Assembly: GCA_030762175.1 (NCBI GenBank)
Contig: CM060834.1
Location: 30,015,001 to 30,079,000 of the forward strand
DNA length: 64,000 nucleotides
Reading direction: 5' to 3'
DNA from: Metallyticus violacea
Lineage: Eukaryota; Arthropoda; Insecta; Mantodea; Metallyticidae
Shown here: one piece after another, positions 1 to 10,865 of the stretch
Layout of the letters: every line of letters begins with the position of its first letter
Position numbering within the stretch: position 1 is the first letter of the stretch
Position numbers and translations under genes: made by a program
Notes under the pieces: model-generated
The model's database searches: none
Told to the model about the DNA's origin: nothing
Seen by the model: only the letters and a program-made list of their open reading frames with translations

Positions 1-137
1 CAAACATTCCACCCCTGCAAAAGGAAGGGGAAAAATAACAGCCACTGCCAAATGGTACACCACGGTTTGCCTTCCCGGAGCCTTCAGCAACACTAAGAGA
101 ATTCTGAGTTGCGAGGATTGTTTCACGAAAACATCGG
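1..137 (+). pseudogene. mariner transposase relic, family M1 copy a, left part
   Basis: The forward strand encodes a broken segment of a mariner-type (DDE, D34D class) transposase. Around 36-90 the frame reads like the conserved block upstream of the second catalytic Asp, including WYTTVCLP, and then runs into a degraded HDNA-like region near 110-137. The same block recurs at 22.66 kb (forward) and, on the reverse strand, near 30.7 and 50.7 kb, which defines family M1. The copy is cut by the window edge on the left and by a SINE at 138, and it resumes at about 385. It is non-functional. The family is known from insect genomes; assignment is by motif reading only. Confidence 0.7.
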
Positions 138-384
138 CCGCCACGGGTGACCTCCGGACTCGTGAGGGGGAGGTCTGAGTTTCGAGTCCCACCAGGACCG
201 TTCTACGTGACTGAAGATTTTTCCAGGTTTTCCTCAGTCCTAATAAATGGCAAATGCCAGAGAGGTACCCTAAACCTAGGCCTGGAACGTTTCCTTCCTT
301 AAAAAAAAATTATCATCAGTGTCCGCCGCCTGTGGTGCCTCAGTAGTGAAAATGGGCGTTAAACACTACTCAAAAATAAAAAAA
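138..384 (+). mobile_element. tRNA-derived SINE, family A copy 1 (inserted in mariner)
   Basis: A short interspersed element begins at ccgccacggg and carries a Pol III B-box-like gagtttcgagtcccac near 175-192. It then has a body with a ggcaaatgcc core and a cttccttcc block, and ends in cgttaaac followed by an A-rich tail. The same element lies reversed at 33.5-33.7 kb and 63.66-63.9 kb. Compared with the 33.7-kb copy it lacks about 15 bp covering the A-box (the gaggtcgttaaggc region), so this copy should lack a normal internal promoter. The flanks aaaacatcgg (left) and aaagacattgg (right) look like an imperfect target-site duplication, so the SINE landed inside the mariner copy. Confidence 0.75.
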
Positions 385-657
385 GACATTGGATCTGTGC
401 AAGCAGGAAAACAACCAACGAAATTTCAGCAAGAGTTAGGAGTGACCCAGATAAACCTTCGGAAGTCCAGATCTGCCTCTCAGAGACTTTTTCCTCCTTC
501 CAGCTGTCAAGGGAAAACTGCACGGCCATCAATTTGGAGATCCGGAAGCTGCTGTTGAAGTTAGAGCCATTTCTGAAAAATAATGATGTGACGACTTCCA
601 ATTTTAGGAGGATGCACATTTTTACTGAGAGTGAGAGAGACAAATTAAAAAAGAAAT
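385..657 (+). pseudogene. mariner transposase relic, family M1 copy a, right part
   Basis: This is the continuation of the mariner copy after the SINE. The stretch gtccagatctgcc (about 465-477) corresponds to the YSPDLAP block of D34D transposases, but its frame is broken. The following ttttcctccttccagctgtcaa block matches, on the reverse strand, the same position of the M1 copy near 30.55 kb. An open frame over 319-558 fuses SINE tail with mariner sequence and is an artefact. The C-terminal part fades out near 657. Confidence 0.65.
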
Positions 658-1687
658 AAGTATAGTTGATGAATTTTACCTTTTTACTTAGTATAATACC
701 AAAAATTAAACAACTAACTTCGTTTTATACAAACTTTTGAAAGAACGAATATAAAAGAAAAATTTACCAAACTGCTGATAAAATATTGAACAAGAATTGT
801 TTGAATAGTTTAATAATAAAAAGGAAGTTAAGCACACCTTTATAATACGTAAACAATTTCTTTATCATCTACGGTATGCACCTCATTCAAAAAATGTCTT
901 TTTTATTTTTGCTCTGTCGGAAAATTGAATTTTATTGAACTCTGTGTCAATAACATCTTTAATCGACGAAATTTATTTCCCATTGCTAGAGGCTAATATA
1001 GGAAATTGAGGCATATCAGGAATCAATTCGAAGCCAAATATTTCATTTTTGTCATTTGCGATTATTAATGTGTTGTTTTGTAAAAGGCAGATGTTCGTAT
1101 GCATTTTATTCATCTTTAAAATTGCTGAACAATTAGGACAATGAACTTCTGTTACTTGTTTTTCCTTTTTCTACCAAGAAAAACTTCAGTTTAAAATAAA
1201 CAAAAGAAGATTAAAATTCAGTTATAAATAATACTTCCTCTGGATTCAATGACACTTGTTTTTCTGTAAAAAGTGTCAGTTGGCCAGATTTCTGGAACAA
1301 ATATACCGGAAATTTCGGATCTAATTAATACGTTCCTTTCGTGGATATGTTTTTCAGAGTAGTGAATTTTCTTCAGTAATGGCTCGTTTTCCTTGGGCAT
1401 CAAAAACTCTCGACATAGTTACACACAAAATGTGTTTTGCCTATAAGCGTTGCTCTGAGCGTAGGTGACTTTTTTTCAATAGTTCACAACTTAATACGTT
1501 GAGGAAAGTATTTGTCCTATTGAAGCGTTAGTTGCAGGTAAACACAACACAACATGCATTCAGCAACTAATCCAATGTTTTTTCACAGAATTTGCGCATA
1601 GAAAAAGTTGAATATTTCCACTACAGCGACATTCCACGCTGGAAAGTTACTGTTATGTCATGGGGATGAGAAGCTATACCTAGTAGG
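658..1687. other. unassigned AT-rich DNA
   Basis: Nothing recognisable is seen here. The only open frames are short (about 60 codons), without known motifs or codon bias. Confidence 0.4.
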
Positions 1688-1706
1688 GCCCCACGCTGGT
1701 GGGCCA
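1688..1706 (-). other. primer-binding-site-like sequence of an LTR retroelement
   Basis: Read on the reverse strand this is TGGCCCACCAGCGTGGGGC. The last 12 bases match the tRNA-Lys-type primer binding site (TGGCGCCCAACGTGGGGC) at 11 positions. It is preceded by AAATT, as in some gypsy-type LTR ends. No paired LTR, polypurine tract or gag/pol frame is seen, so this is either a solo relic or chance. Confidence 0.25.
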
Positions 1707-4700
1707 AATTTGAGGAAGCGTTGCCTCGACTGATGATTACTCCTAGATATTATTGATTTGTTGCTTTCGTCTCAGAAAAAAACAACAAATGCTCTGGTTG
1801 ATTACGCTAATTTTTTGATCTTAGATCAACGGAACAAGGGAGAAGTTCTGGCAATGTGAATGAGCAGGCCTATCCATGTCACTTCTGAGAATGATTTATT
1901 CAGCGCCACTTTCTTTAAAACCTATGTGCTTTGCCGCTGATAGAGTGGACACACTTTGTAATATTTATTCAGCGATGTTTAGATCATTGGACTGTTTGTC
2001 ACGATGGCGTATATTAACAACATAAAAGGCAACCTATGCGGTATAAGCTTTGCGATCTCCATTCCCTGAATACCAAAATGGAGGGCGCTGAGGATCCAAT
2101 AGAATAGCCAGAACGAAATACAAATGTCCACTAGAATGAATCACGGCACCCAAATCCTGCCCTTATATACATAACTCAAACAAAAATCTTTGGGACACAC
2201 AACCGCACGAAAAACGTGATAGCATCGCGTATCTCCTTCAAAATTTGATTTCTGCCTCTACACTGGCTGTTTTAGATCTGCCTGTTGTCATCTGATTCGC
2301 TAGTTATTAGAAGCTTCAAAAATCTATCTTACGATACGTTGCTTTAAATTTTAACTGTATTTTCAGCTGACCAAGTTCATGGACCTCCAACTACATTTAA
2401 ACCCCCTGGTTATGCGATTTAAAGGGAACGGAATATTTCTCCTGAACAAAACATCTCTCGAGTACAATACGTAACGTCTTTGGCTTGCTTCGCCTCGACG
2501 TACAAAAACCTGGCCCTCACGAAGTTCTATTGTTCAAGGCACTCTCATCGCTATTGTGGGCAAAGTACTGAGTTTTCTAGTTTACAAAGATTTCCAGCTA
2601 TGCGACATGTGATCAACAAAATATAAAGTGTAAAACATATACAATAAGATATTATTAACATTATAATAATTATGGGAAAGGGATAACATACATAAATTAT
2701 ATTCATGTTAAGGGGTGAAACCATAGGGACAGTTTCAACGCTTGTGTTTTCAGAGTTTCACATTGCTACTTCATCATGTATTGCAGACAAATAAACTCAA
2801 ACTCTCATAAATCGTTAATCAGAAAGTTATATAATGAACTGCACAGTTTTGCAACATCACTTCAAATAAGGACATTATTTAAAATATTGCAACTAATAGG
2901 CTTCAGTGCATGGTTGTCCAAAGTCAAAATACGCGTCTGGTCAGTTTACTCTGAAAGCAAATGTCTGCGATGAAAGCACCTTCATAATCTCGACAGACTT
3001 AGTAGGAGATGAGTGAGCAAATGGAGCGTTTTACAGAAAAATTAATAACACCATTGAATTCAAAGGTAAAACAGTGACATATAACTGAATTTTGCTGTAA
3101 ATTGTTTGCTCGAACCCTAGGATTTTCTTCTCCAAGATTATTTCTTTAATAAGTGAAAAAGAAATGAGCAACCATCACCTTTCCAGTAGACAATACCACA
3201 GCTACAGAGTCTTATGGTCTTGAGCTAATCGCACACCAGACTCCACTTTTCCTATGATAAAAAAGAAAGTTTCTTGGATAAAATTTGCATTTTCAGAACA
3301 ATAGCGAGTGCTGTCAGTGTTACACGACCACTTTGGCGGAACCACGCCTCATTCTGAAAAGAACACAAGCTGTAGTCACTGATGAAAGAAACCACTCACA
3401 ATAATGCACACATGCTACGGGATCACCTTGTCGTAAATAACAGGCACGTGAACACTTGTAAGGTTAGAGTTTTAACAATTTTGTTGTTGTGTGTACAGAA
3501 GACGCTGAAATCCCAACTTGTACTAAATTTGGTACTGATTATGATGGCGAACGCTCAAAATTTATGTAATTTATTTTTTGTTAAAACTGTACGTCTTCGC
3601 TTGTGTTTCTTGTTTTTGCACCGAACCAGTAGTATCAAATGATTTACAATATCGTGAATTGCAATTCTGCAACGGAGTAATTTACCCGAAAATTCCGGAT
3701 AAAATTCCTGACAAATGCTACAGTTGATTTTTATTTCCAATTACATTTATATATAAAAATATATCTCTCAAATATATCTTGGTATCTTTGCGAAAGAACA
3801 TGGATTGATACAGCTCGTAAGTTCAAGGACAAACAAGCAGGATAGCAGCCGTGAGTGGGGAGGTGAGCCGGCCTTGACCGAGACGCTTAACCCCTTGCAA
3901 GCGGTGAGGACATAGTCGGAAACCCGGTACTAAGGGTAATAACATTTGCCTCTTGTATCTAATATGTTGAATGGTGAGTAGAGATCACGTTTCTAGAAAA
4001 TTCTTAATTCTTCTTCTTTGAACAGTTACCTGCTTGAACTTGTTTATCGGCATAGATTACTTCAGTCAATGCAAATATCATTGTGCATACCGGCCAGATT
4101 TTTCTCCGGGAGTGTACTGTAAACGTAGCTATCCAAAGCATTACGTATTTTATGTTTCACCATCTTATTTTTGTTGCTTGTATAATTACATTTGAATGCT
4201 TTTGGTTTCAAATTTTGCACACTCTACTAGAAATAAAAATTGGGCGTGGTTATATTTTATGTGTATGTTGATTCGAATCTCGTTTTAACAAAAGTCTAAA
4301 TAAAAGTGCTACTTAAAAGGAAGAAGTGGCGATATTTGACCAAGTTAACAAGCACTGGGGACATTACCCTACTGCAATCTGTCCCTAGGGACAGGAATTA
4401 CATCAGATAGCGGCTGACAGCATATGACTCAGCCAACTCTCCCAAGCTGTGATCTGAGTTCATGCCAAACCGCCGTTCATGATTACACGCTCTCACAAAT
4501 CAAATTGCATAGAGGAGAGGAGTTTATTTCATGGGAAGGCGATCATATTGTTAACATTCCTCATTCAGGAAACTTGCTAGCTAACTGTCACTGTTTCTTG
4601 TAATTAGAGGCAGCAATAATATATCACTCCACTTAATCGCTGATTGGCTAGGGTTATAATAAGGTGTGAGCATAGGTAATAGTGACCCTAGCGCTGTTAA

Positions 4701-7700
4701 TAAATAATAAATAAAAATAACATTTTAGCCATCCGTTGATAAAAGAAAATTATTTTAAACAGTAGACAGTAATATAAAAACGAAATGTAATAGTCGGAAA
4801 TGTTAATGGTTTAAATTTTCCTATATTTAAAAAAAGTATTAAATAAATTATTGTAATGGTGTTTATTTATATATTTCAAAACCACAGTATGCAGCATACA
4901 GCAAATTATAAACAGAGCCCGGAAGTTCAGGCATTTATTTTGGATAAAATAGGTAGGTAAAAAGACAAATAAAATACTAAAAATGGGCAGTAATATAATT
5001 AAAATAAGTATTTTTTAAAAAGTGAAAACTGAGGGTAATATCATTCATTATTAATCAAAATAAGTGTATAAGATACTTAATAATTTCTTTATCACATTAT
5101 TATTTAAGCTTGTTTTTCTAGGTTACTAGCAATAACAACATGATTTTTCAAGGTATCAACTGTAATAGTCAGCCGCTTATCAGAGAGAATATTTTTCATC
5201 ATGAAAAAGAACGTTTTACTTCCACTGAAGTGATTGGGGCATATTTAAAAGAAGCTATTTCACAAGCACTCATACCAGTTACAACAGAACATTTACCCTT
5301 CAGGACATCATGGAAAATTTGATCAAACAAAAGTAAAGTAGTTGTGAATAGTCCTGGTGAATGAGCAAAAAGATGCGCAGTGGTTTCTGGTTGAGTGATT
5401 TCTGTTTATACGTTTATAGGGGAATCGGGTTAATAGCTCCCTTACTTCCGTATTGAACACACTGTAGGGACGGTTTATTACACGATTGTACCGCTCTCAT
5501 CCTTCTCGCTTACAATTATTTGTTACGTTCACGCAGGTGAGAAGTTGCCCCACCACAATTGCCTCGCGCGTATCTATACAAGGTCATTCGCTAGAATTAT
5601 TCAAAAGTTCGTGGTATTCGTATGCCCGAGGTAACCGTACGTTCCTTTCACTACTGAAGGTTCTGCTTCTTAAAGAACTTAAATGAATGGGTTGGAGAGA
5701 AAGTTTTTGGCTGCTTGAAAAGAAATAAATGTATAACAAGATTCCCAATAGATGTTTTTGTGAGGTAAACATGTCATTTAATTTTTATAAGTTTTTCAGT
5801 TCAATATATTGAAATCTTTCATGTGCATTTTTAAAATGAGAAAATCTCGTAGAAAAAATCCAAAACGATCCGAAACAGGCAAAAATGTTAACCTTAAAAT
5901 AGGCAACAGAAGCCCCCGCCCCAAAAGTCTCCCATCTGCAAAATGGGCAAAATAAAAACTGGTACTACCAACCCCAAATGTACGGAAATATGTTTATTTC
6001 TTTCTAACTCTTAAATAGATAGAAAAGGCATTTTGCCTAAATAAATATTAAAAGTGTCATTTTATTTTGTGAGTAAAACGAGTCAAATACGCACTTGGAA
6101 TTGCGCAACGATGATATTAGATATTGATTTTCTTTCAGCCTGACATGATTACAGGATTACTAACATAACTACTGATGCAAACAAATCTTAGAAATAAATG
6201 TCACATTTATTATTTAATATCAATAATTGCAACACGGCACGATCTCTAAGCTGTCATGAGGAATGTAAAAATTAAAAACAGTTTAAAACAGGGCACTCAA
6301 ACTAGAAACTGTAGGTACTACTCTAATAGTACTGTAGTGATATGAATTTTGGTTGAAAACAGAATGGGGGGATTATTAATCTTTTTAAGCAGATGCAATT
6401 CACATTTTATAATTAATTATATCATTTTAATTTTTTCGTTCCTCATTGAGCACCTTTCGAGATCATGCAACAGAACAATTTACATAATAACTATTAAACT
6501 AATTTTTAAGATTTATTTTTACAAGTAACCATGTTGGCAACCCTGAAACTATGTCAGGCAGAAAGAAAATAACAGCTGATGCCATCGTTGCGCATGCACA
6601 AATGAAATCCGTACTATACTCTCTTACAGCGTGAGAAAATTACATTTTTTAACTGCAATATGGTATAATATGTAAAGAAAATATAATAATTCATTTTAAT
6701 TCGCAATCTCAATCACCAAATATGTTTAAAATCCTCTAATTATCACCGCTGTAAATGATAACATTTACCTAACGTCCCCCCCCCCCGCATGTTCCCCCTA
6801 GAGATATACGTGAACAATTTTTTTCAAATAAGGAACGTTTCGAAATTACTAGAACGAAATTAATTTATTTAAGTATATTAAGGGCTGTTTTTAAAATAGT
6901 TTGTTAAAAGTGTTGTATTTTTTTAAATTTAATTTCGAAAAATGTTTGCCATTTTAACATATGCATCATAAAGAAACTCAGCATTTGGGTAAAAAGCCTA
7001 TATTTTATTTCAGGGAATTTAAGTTATAACTCTATTTAGGTCACCATTTGTTAAATAAGTGGGATTTATTAGTGCCTAAAACACTCATTTCAATATTTAT
7101 TGCCATTTATGTCTAGAATGCTTTTTAAATGTTTAAAATAGCGATTTATGCAAAAACGAGCTTATGCCGCAACTTCCCGTCCGTAATTTTCGGTTGCGTA
7201 GCGGAATAAATGTGTGTGTTCATGAAATGAAACGAAAACTCAAATGATTTCATTCTTAGCAAGCTTAGATTGCAACTGTCTATGGGAAAGTTGCAGCCAC
7301 GATTTCCCAGTAGTTATTAAACATTTCATTTGAAGGTTTGAACGGCCGCGCAGACCAAAGCCTCTGTACCAAAATTGAATACTATTTATTTATGAATATA
7401 TGCATTTAAACTTCACCGCGCGTACACAGAAAATGAAGGTATCTCAAGTAAAAAAAAACGCACAATATCCTGTAAGAAAAACTGCAAATGCAAAAGTTGT
7501 ATATACTATAATAGTAAGTTTTAGACTGTGGACTAAACAGGCACGCGGATAGAAATTCTCATGTAGTGTATGGCGAAGTTTAATGTCGATCCGTAGAGTT
7601 AGGTAACAGGGCTTTTGGAATATTCTGTATATTGATCAGGTTGACAAAATATCGTTAAAAAGAATGTGGTTTTTAGCTTTAGCCACCACAAATTAAGAGT

Positions 7701-8118
7701 GGTAAAGTTCAAGTCTTGCGATCATTATTTGAGCTACATGTGACACTGTTAGAAACACGTCTTCACTGTATAATATAGCCTACGGTTTTTGTTCTAAAGA
7801 TGCCCTTTTTTTTTTTTAATCAGGCTTATTCTCATTAACCTTTGAACTTCGCAGTGTGTACTGAGAGACCAAAAGAAATCTTCATGCAGTGCGTAACCGG
7901 CATTGTGTCCATCAGAGCATTATTTTTTTTTTATTTGTATCTACCTCTTTTTATTCTGCGTTTCTATCTTTTCATTCACCGCTCTGCCGAAACTTGTATA
8001 ACACCCTCTCGCATTTCGCAGTTCTTTTGATGTCCCTTTTCATCTTCTTAAAACCAATGAGAGAGGAGAGACGCACGTTATTTAAAACGAAAACTTTCTA
8101 GCTGCCGTTCTCTTTGGA
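1707..8118. other. unassigned AT-rich DNA
   Basis: No gene or repeat family is identified with confidence over this long stretch. It contains a C13 run around 6775-6787, and a segment at about 6120-6360 with patchy similarity to 38450-38680. Open frames are at most 95 codons and lack recognisable domains. Confidence 0.4.
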
Positions 8119-8197
8119 ATTCGAGAGTGCAATAGCGGTGCCAACTTGACGATATACATTTTTCTGTGCGTGTGTATGTTTGTTCGCACTCTCGAAT
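8119..8197. repeat. inverted repeat, perfect 12-bp arms
   Basis: ATTCGAGAGTGC at 8119-8130 is perfectly complementary to GCACTCTCGAAT at 8186-8197, separated by 55 bases. Weaker pairing may extend outward (ctcttt near 8109-8115 against aaagag near 8211-8216). It could fold as a hairpin. No function is assigned. Confidence 0.6.
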
Positions 8198-8261
8198 GAA
8201 AACGAAAAGACAAAGAGGATGAAATATAAAAAAGGAACAAAAATGTCACAACTTTTTTAAT

Positions 8262-8783
8262 TTAAAAGAAATAAAATGGGTTGGACATGTTTTGCTTGAG
8301 ATTGGATGCAGCCCAGATATTTTGAAAGCAAAAGTATATACGCTTTTCGAAAAGCCCTAGAATGAAATAAAAATTGAAAGTAACGACGAAACAAGGCTCA
8401 CAAAAGAGGAAATGAGAACAGAGAAGGAAAATCAAGCAGTAAACTGAACGGGCAATAATCTTAAAAACTGAATCTACTCGGAAAGTTGTGAAGACAATTT
8501 CGAGTACCAGTTGCAAACTAAGAATTCCCAAGTGAATTTTATCTCGACTTTTTAGAACGTTTATTGCCTTCACAGATGACTCAAATGAAAACGAAATCAT
8601 AAAAGAGAGAAAGAGAGAAGTACGGTTCACAGTTTTAGTACCAGGGATGGAGGTATTTGTATTTTTATTATATATTGCTTGTAATGCGTTTTTGTTTAAC
8701 GTTGTTAAAATATGTGCATGGTTATAGCAATAAACATCCATTCGGATTATTTTAAGAGAAACATAGAAGCAGTGTACCATCAC
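8262..8783 (-). CDS. 173-codon open reading frame, unknown, probably chance
   Basis: This is the longest frame in the window that is not antisense to a recognised element. The predicted product is rich in Phe, Leu, Ile and Cys. It has two hydrophobic stretches in the C-terminal half (around residues 113-145) that could be membrane segments, but no family motif. The opposite strand is purine-rich, which lowers stop frequency on this strand and makes a chance frame easier. No promoter, splice site or poly(A) signal was linked to it, and no function is proposed. Confidence 0.15.
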   Translation of the reverse strand: MMVHCFYVSLKIIRMDVYCYNHAHILTTLNKNALQAIYNKNTNTSIPGTKTVNRTSLFLSFMISFSFESSVKAINVLKSRDKIHLGILSLQLVLEIVFTTFRVDSVFKIIARSVYCLIFLLCSHFLFCEPCFVVTFNFYFILGLFEKRIYFCFQNIWAASNLKQNMSNPFYFF

Positions 8784-9502
8784 GACAGATTTGTAAATCT
8801 AAAAACATAAAATTAATAAACTGTGACGTGGTTTGTAACACTGATGGACTCGCTGAAGCTTACGGAGATACGAGACATACGTTTAAAGCTGATAGGTACA
8901 TATCTCAACTACTACCACCTTTTCGATGTGCCTATATCTTCAAAATAATGATTGAAAAACGTGATGTGGCATTTTAATAAAAAACGAGGTTACAATAGAA
9001 TAAGGACATGAAATAACATAGTGAAATGAAAGATACTTTTTCTCTGGGTTCATTTAAGACCCAAATACTGGCTACACTGTAATCGAGATGCAGTGCTTGA
9101 GCGTTCAGTCATTAAAACAGGATGAATTCTTCAATAAAACACAAAATTAGGTTCGATAAATGGAAGGACACTGCGAGGAAGACTCGGGAACATTCCAAAT
9201 GGAATTGAACCATTGTTCCTCTGATATCACCATGTAATGAGATTTGTGGAGGAACGTTGGCATTTTATTTGTTTATTTAATCTGGTAAGAGTTAAGGCCA
9301 TGGCGAAAAAACAGCAATAAATACCGATTACAATGTGTATATGTTATATAATATATAGAAAAAACCAATATATATGCGTGTGTGTACTGCATATAAATAT
9401 TATATATTTTAATATAGTTAGAAAGTTGACAAAGATAATGTTAGTTCAATTTGTTTTTTTAATAATTTTTCTCGAGTACAAGGGTGGAGGAGGGAGGAGA
9501 AG
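8784..9502. other. unassigned AT-rich DNA
   Basis: No recognisable gene or repeat was found. A simple AT-rich stretch with tatata tracts lies near 9340-9415. Confidence 0.4.
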
Positions 9503-9535
9503 AAAAACGAAGAAGAAGAAGAAGAAGAAGCAGCA
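9503..9535. repeat. (AAG)n-type microsatellite
   Basis: A run of gaa/aag triplets ends in cagcag. It sits beside the 3' side of an antisense LINE fragment (9540-9845), so on the reverse strand it may be the (CTT)n-like tail of that element. Confidence 0.7.
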
Positions 9536-9539
9536 GCGA

Positions 9540-9845
9540 TAGACTAACTATTGTGATTCCTAGAGCTGAGATGACAATTTAATCTACATTTAAATTACTT
9601 TATCATTCGACAATCTCTGACTTCAGGAGGAAGGGAATTCCAAATTCTGGAAACTGACACGCTGAATTAGCTTGAACAGTAGTAGTAATAGTTCGGTGAG
9701 AGGTTAAGGCATATTCTGAGTTCGAGGTAGGGGATAGGTATACGAAGCGAGAGGGAAGTGGCGGAGGATCTTGAACAGAAGCGTAAGGGAATAGAAAGGC
9801 CTACGTTCTTTTAGAGTAGCCATTGCAGTTGATTGAATAGGGGTG
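9540..9845 (-). pseudogene. non-LTR retrotransposon (L2/CR1-like) ORF2 C-terminal relic
   Basis: Translated on the reverse strand, the region gives FNQLQWL near 9820 and, after breaks, SRIWNSLPPEVRDC near 9610-9660. This is the conserved tail after the reverse transcriptase in L2/CR1/Jockey-type LINEs, where x-LWN-LP-x2-V/I-R is typical. It probably comes from a different lineage than the element at 32.8-34.6 kb, which has WNELPRDVRDC. Stops and frameshifts are present, and only the 3' end is left, as usual for 5'-truncated LINE insertions. Its upstream side abuts the antisense mariner at about 9850. Confidence 0.6.
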
Positions 9846-9849
9846 TCAC

Positions 9850-10865
9850 ACCATCAAATTAAAAGATAAGATTGTAGATCATCTTTCTCAAGTAGTTCCC
9901 GTTTGATGCACTGCACCTGTCCCAGCGTTTCTGCCAGTATTCAAAGATACGCTGGAAACCATTTTTGACAGGACCTTCAGAATCGACTTCGCAGCCTTCA
10001 CCATTGGTTCTGATGATGGAAAATACCCCTCACAAAGGTGTTTTTTTCAATTTGCAGAAAAGGGGCCAAATCTGGACAATGGAGAGTGTGAGGTACACAC
10101 TTCATATTGTTTTTTGTGAGATATTCAGAGATGTGCGGCCGTGCATTATCGTAGTGCGATAGACCTTGCAGAGTTACCAGGACATCTTTTAGTATTGCTC
10201 AGTTACAGTTGTGTGTGCAGGCAGGTAAGATATTCCTTGAATATGAAAAATGAGATGACTACAACTTTCCTAGCAGAAACAAGTATACCTTCGCTCTTTT
10301 TGCGTTTGTCATTATGGAGATTTCCATCAGCTCTTTGCTGTTTATCTCAGAATCTAAATTATGCAGGCAAGCTCCACCTTTGAAGGACATTCCTCGTCTT
10401 CCTGCAACATCATCTTCAACTGCACGCGAGTATACTTTTTTTCGAGAGTCAGCACCACCGTGCACAAACACATCTCATGTGCATCTTTTCAGTTACCAAC
10501 GTATAAGTGCATGCAGTAAAATTTTCGAGTTTCTGAAAGTGTTCTTAGCGATTCTATTTTCGCAATGACAGTTGCGGTGTTATTTCTTCTATTACAGAAT
10601 CAACTGGAACCTTTGAAATGCATTGCCATCCCTCTTTGAACAGTTTAAACCATCTTCGAGCTGTGTTATATGGAAGGAACAAATCTTCAGAGACCTCCTG
10701 TAAAATTACATAGGCTCCAGGTAAAGATTTGTTGAGAAGAAAGCAGAATTTCAGAGCAGCGTATGTTCATAGCGTTTTACATTTTGCTGTAGACGAAACT
10801 ACACATGTCTCAACTTGCACACCTCTTACAGACGGTAATCGGAAGTGACAAGGAACTGGTACCAT
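9850..10865 (-). pseudogene. mariner transposase relic, family M2 copy a (irritans/cecropia-like)
   Basis: The reverse strand encodes mariner blocks in order. The N-terminal helix-turn-helix segment (ALKFCFLLNK ... RRWFKLFKEG) is near 10640-10770. HYDNARPHIS, containing the second catalytic Asp, is at about 10130-10156. CPDLAP is at 10062-10078, and the C-terminal FEYWQKRWDRC is at about 9900-9930. Four residues are missing between HDN and PDLAP, and the third catalytic Asp that should follow DLAP-x is Leu, so the protein would be dead. The middle, including the first catalytic Asp, is scrambled between 10160 and 10590. Related to the forward copy at 24.85 kb. Confidence 0.75.

Noticed and set aside
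319..558. 79-codon frame starting near a SINE tail
   Set aside because: It fuses SINE 3' sequence with mariner relic sequence and is not a gene.
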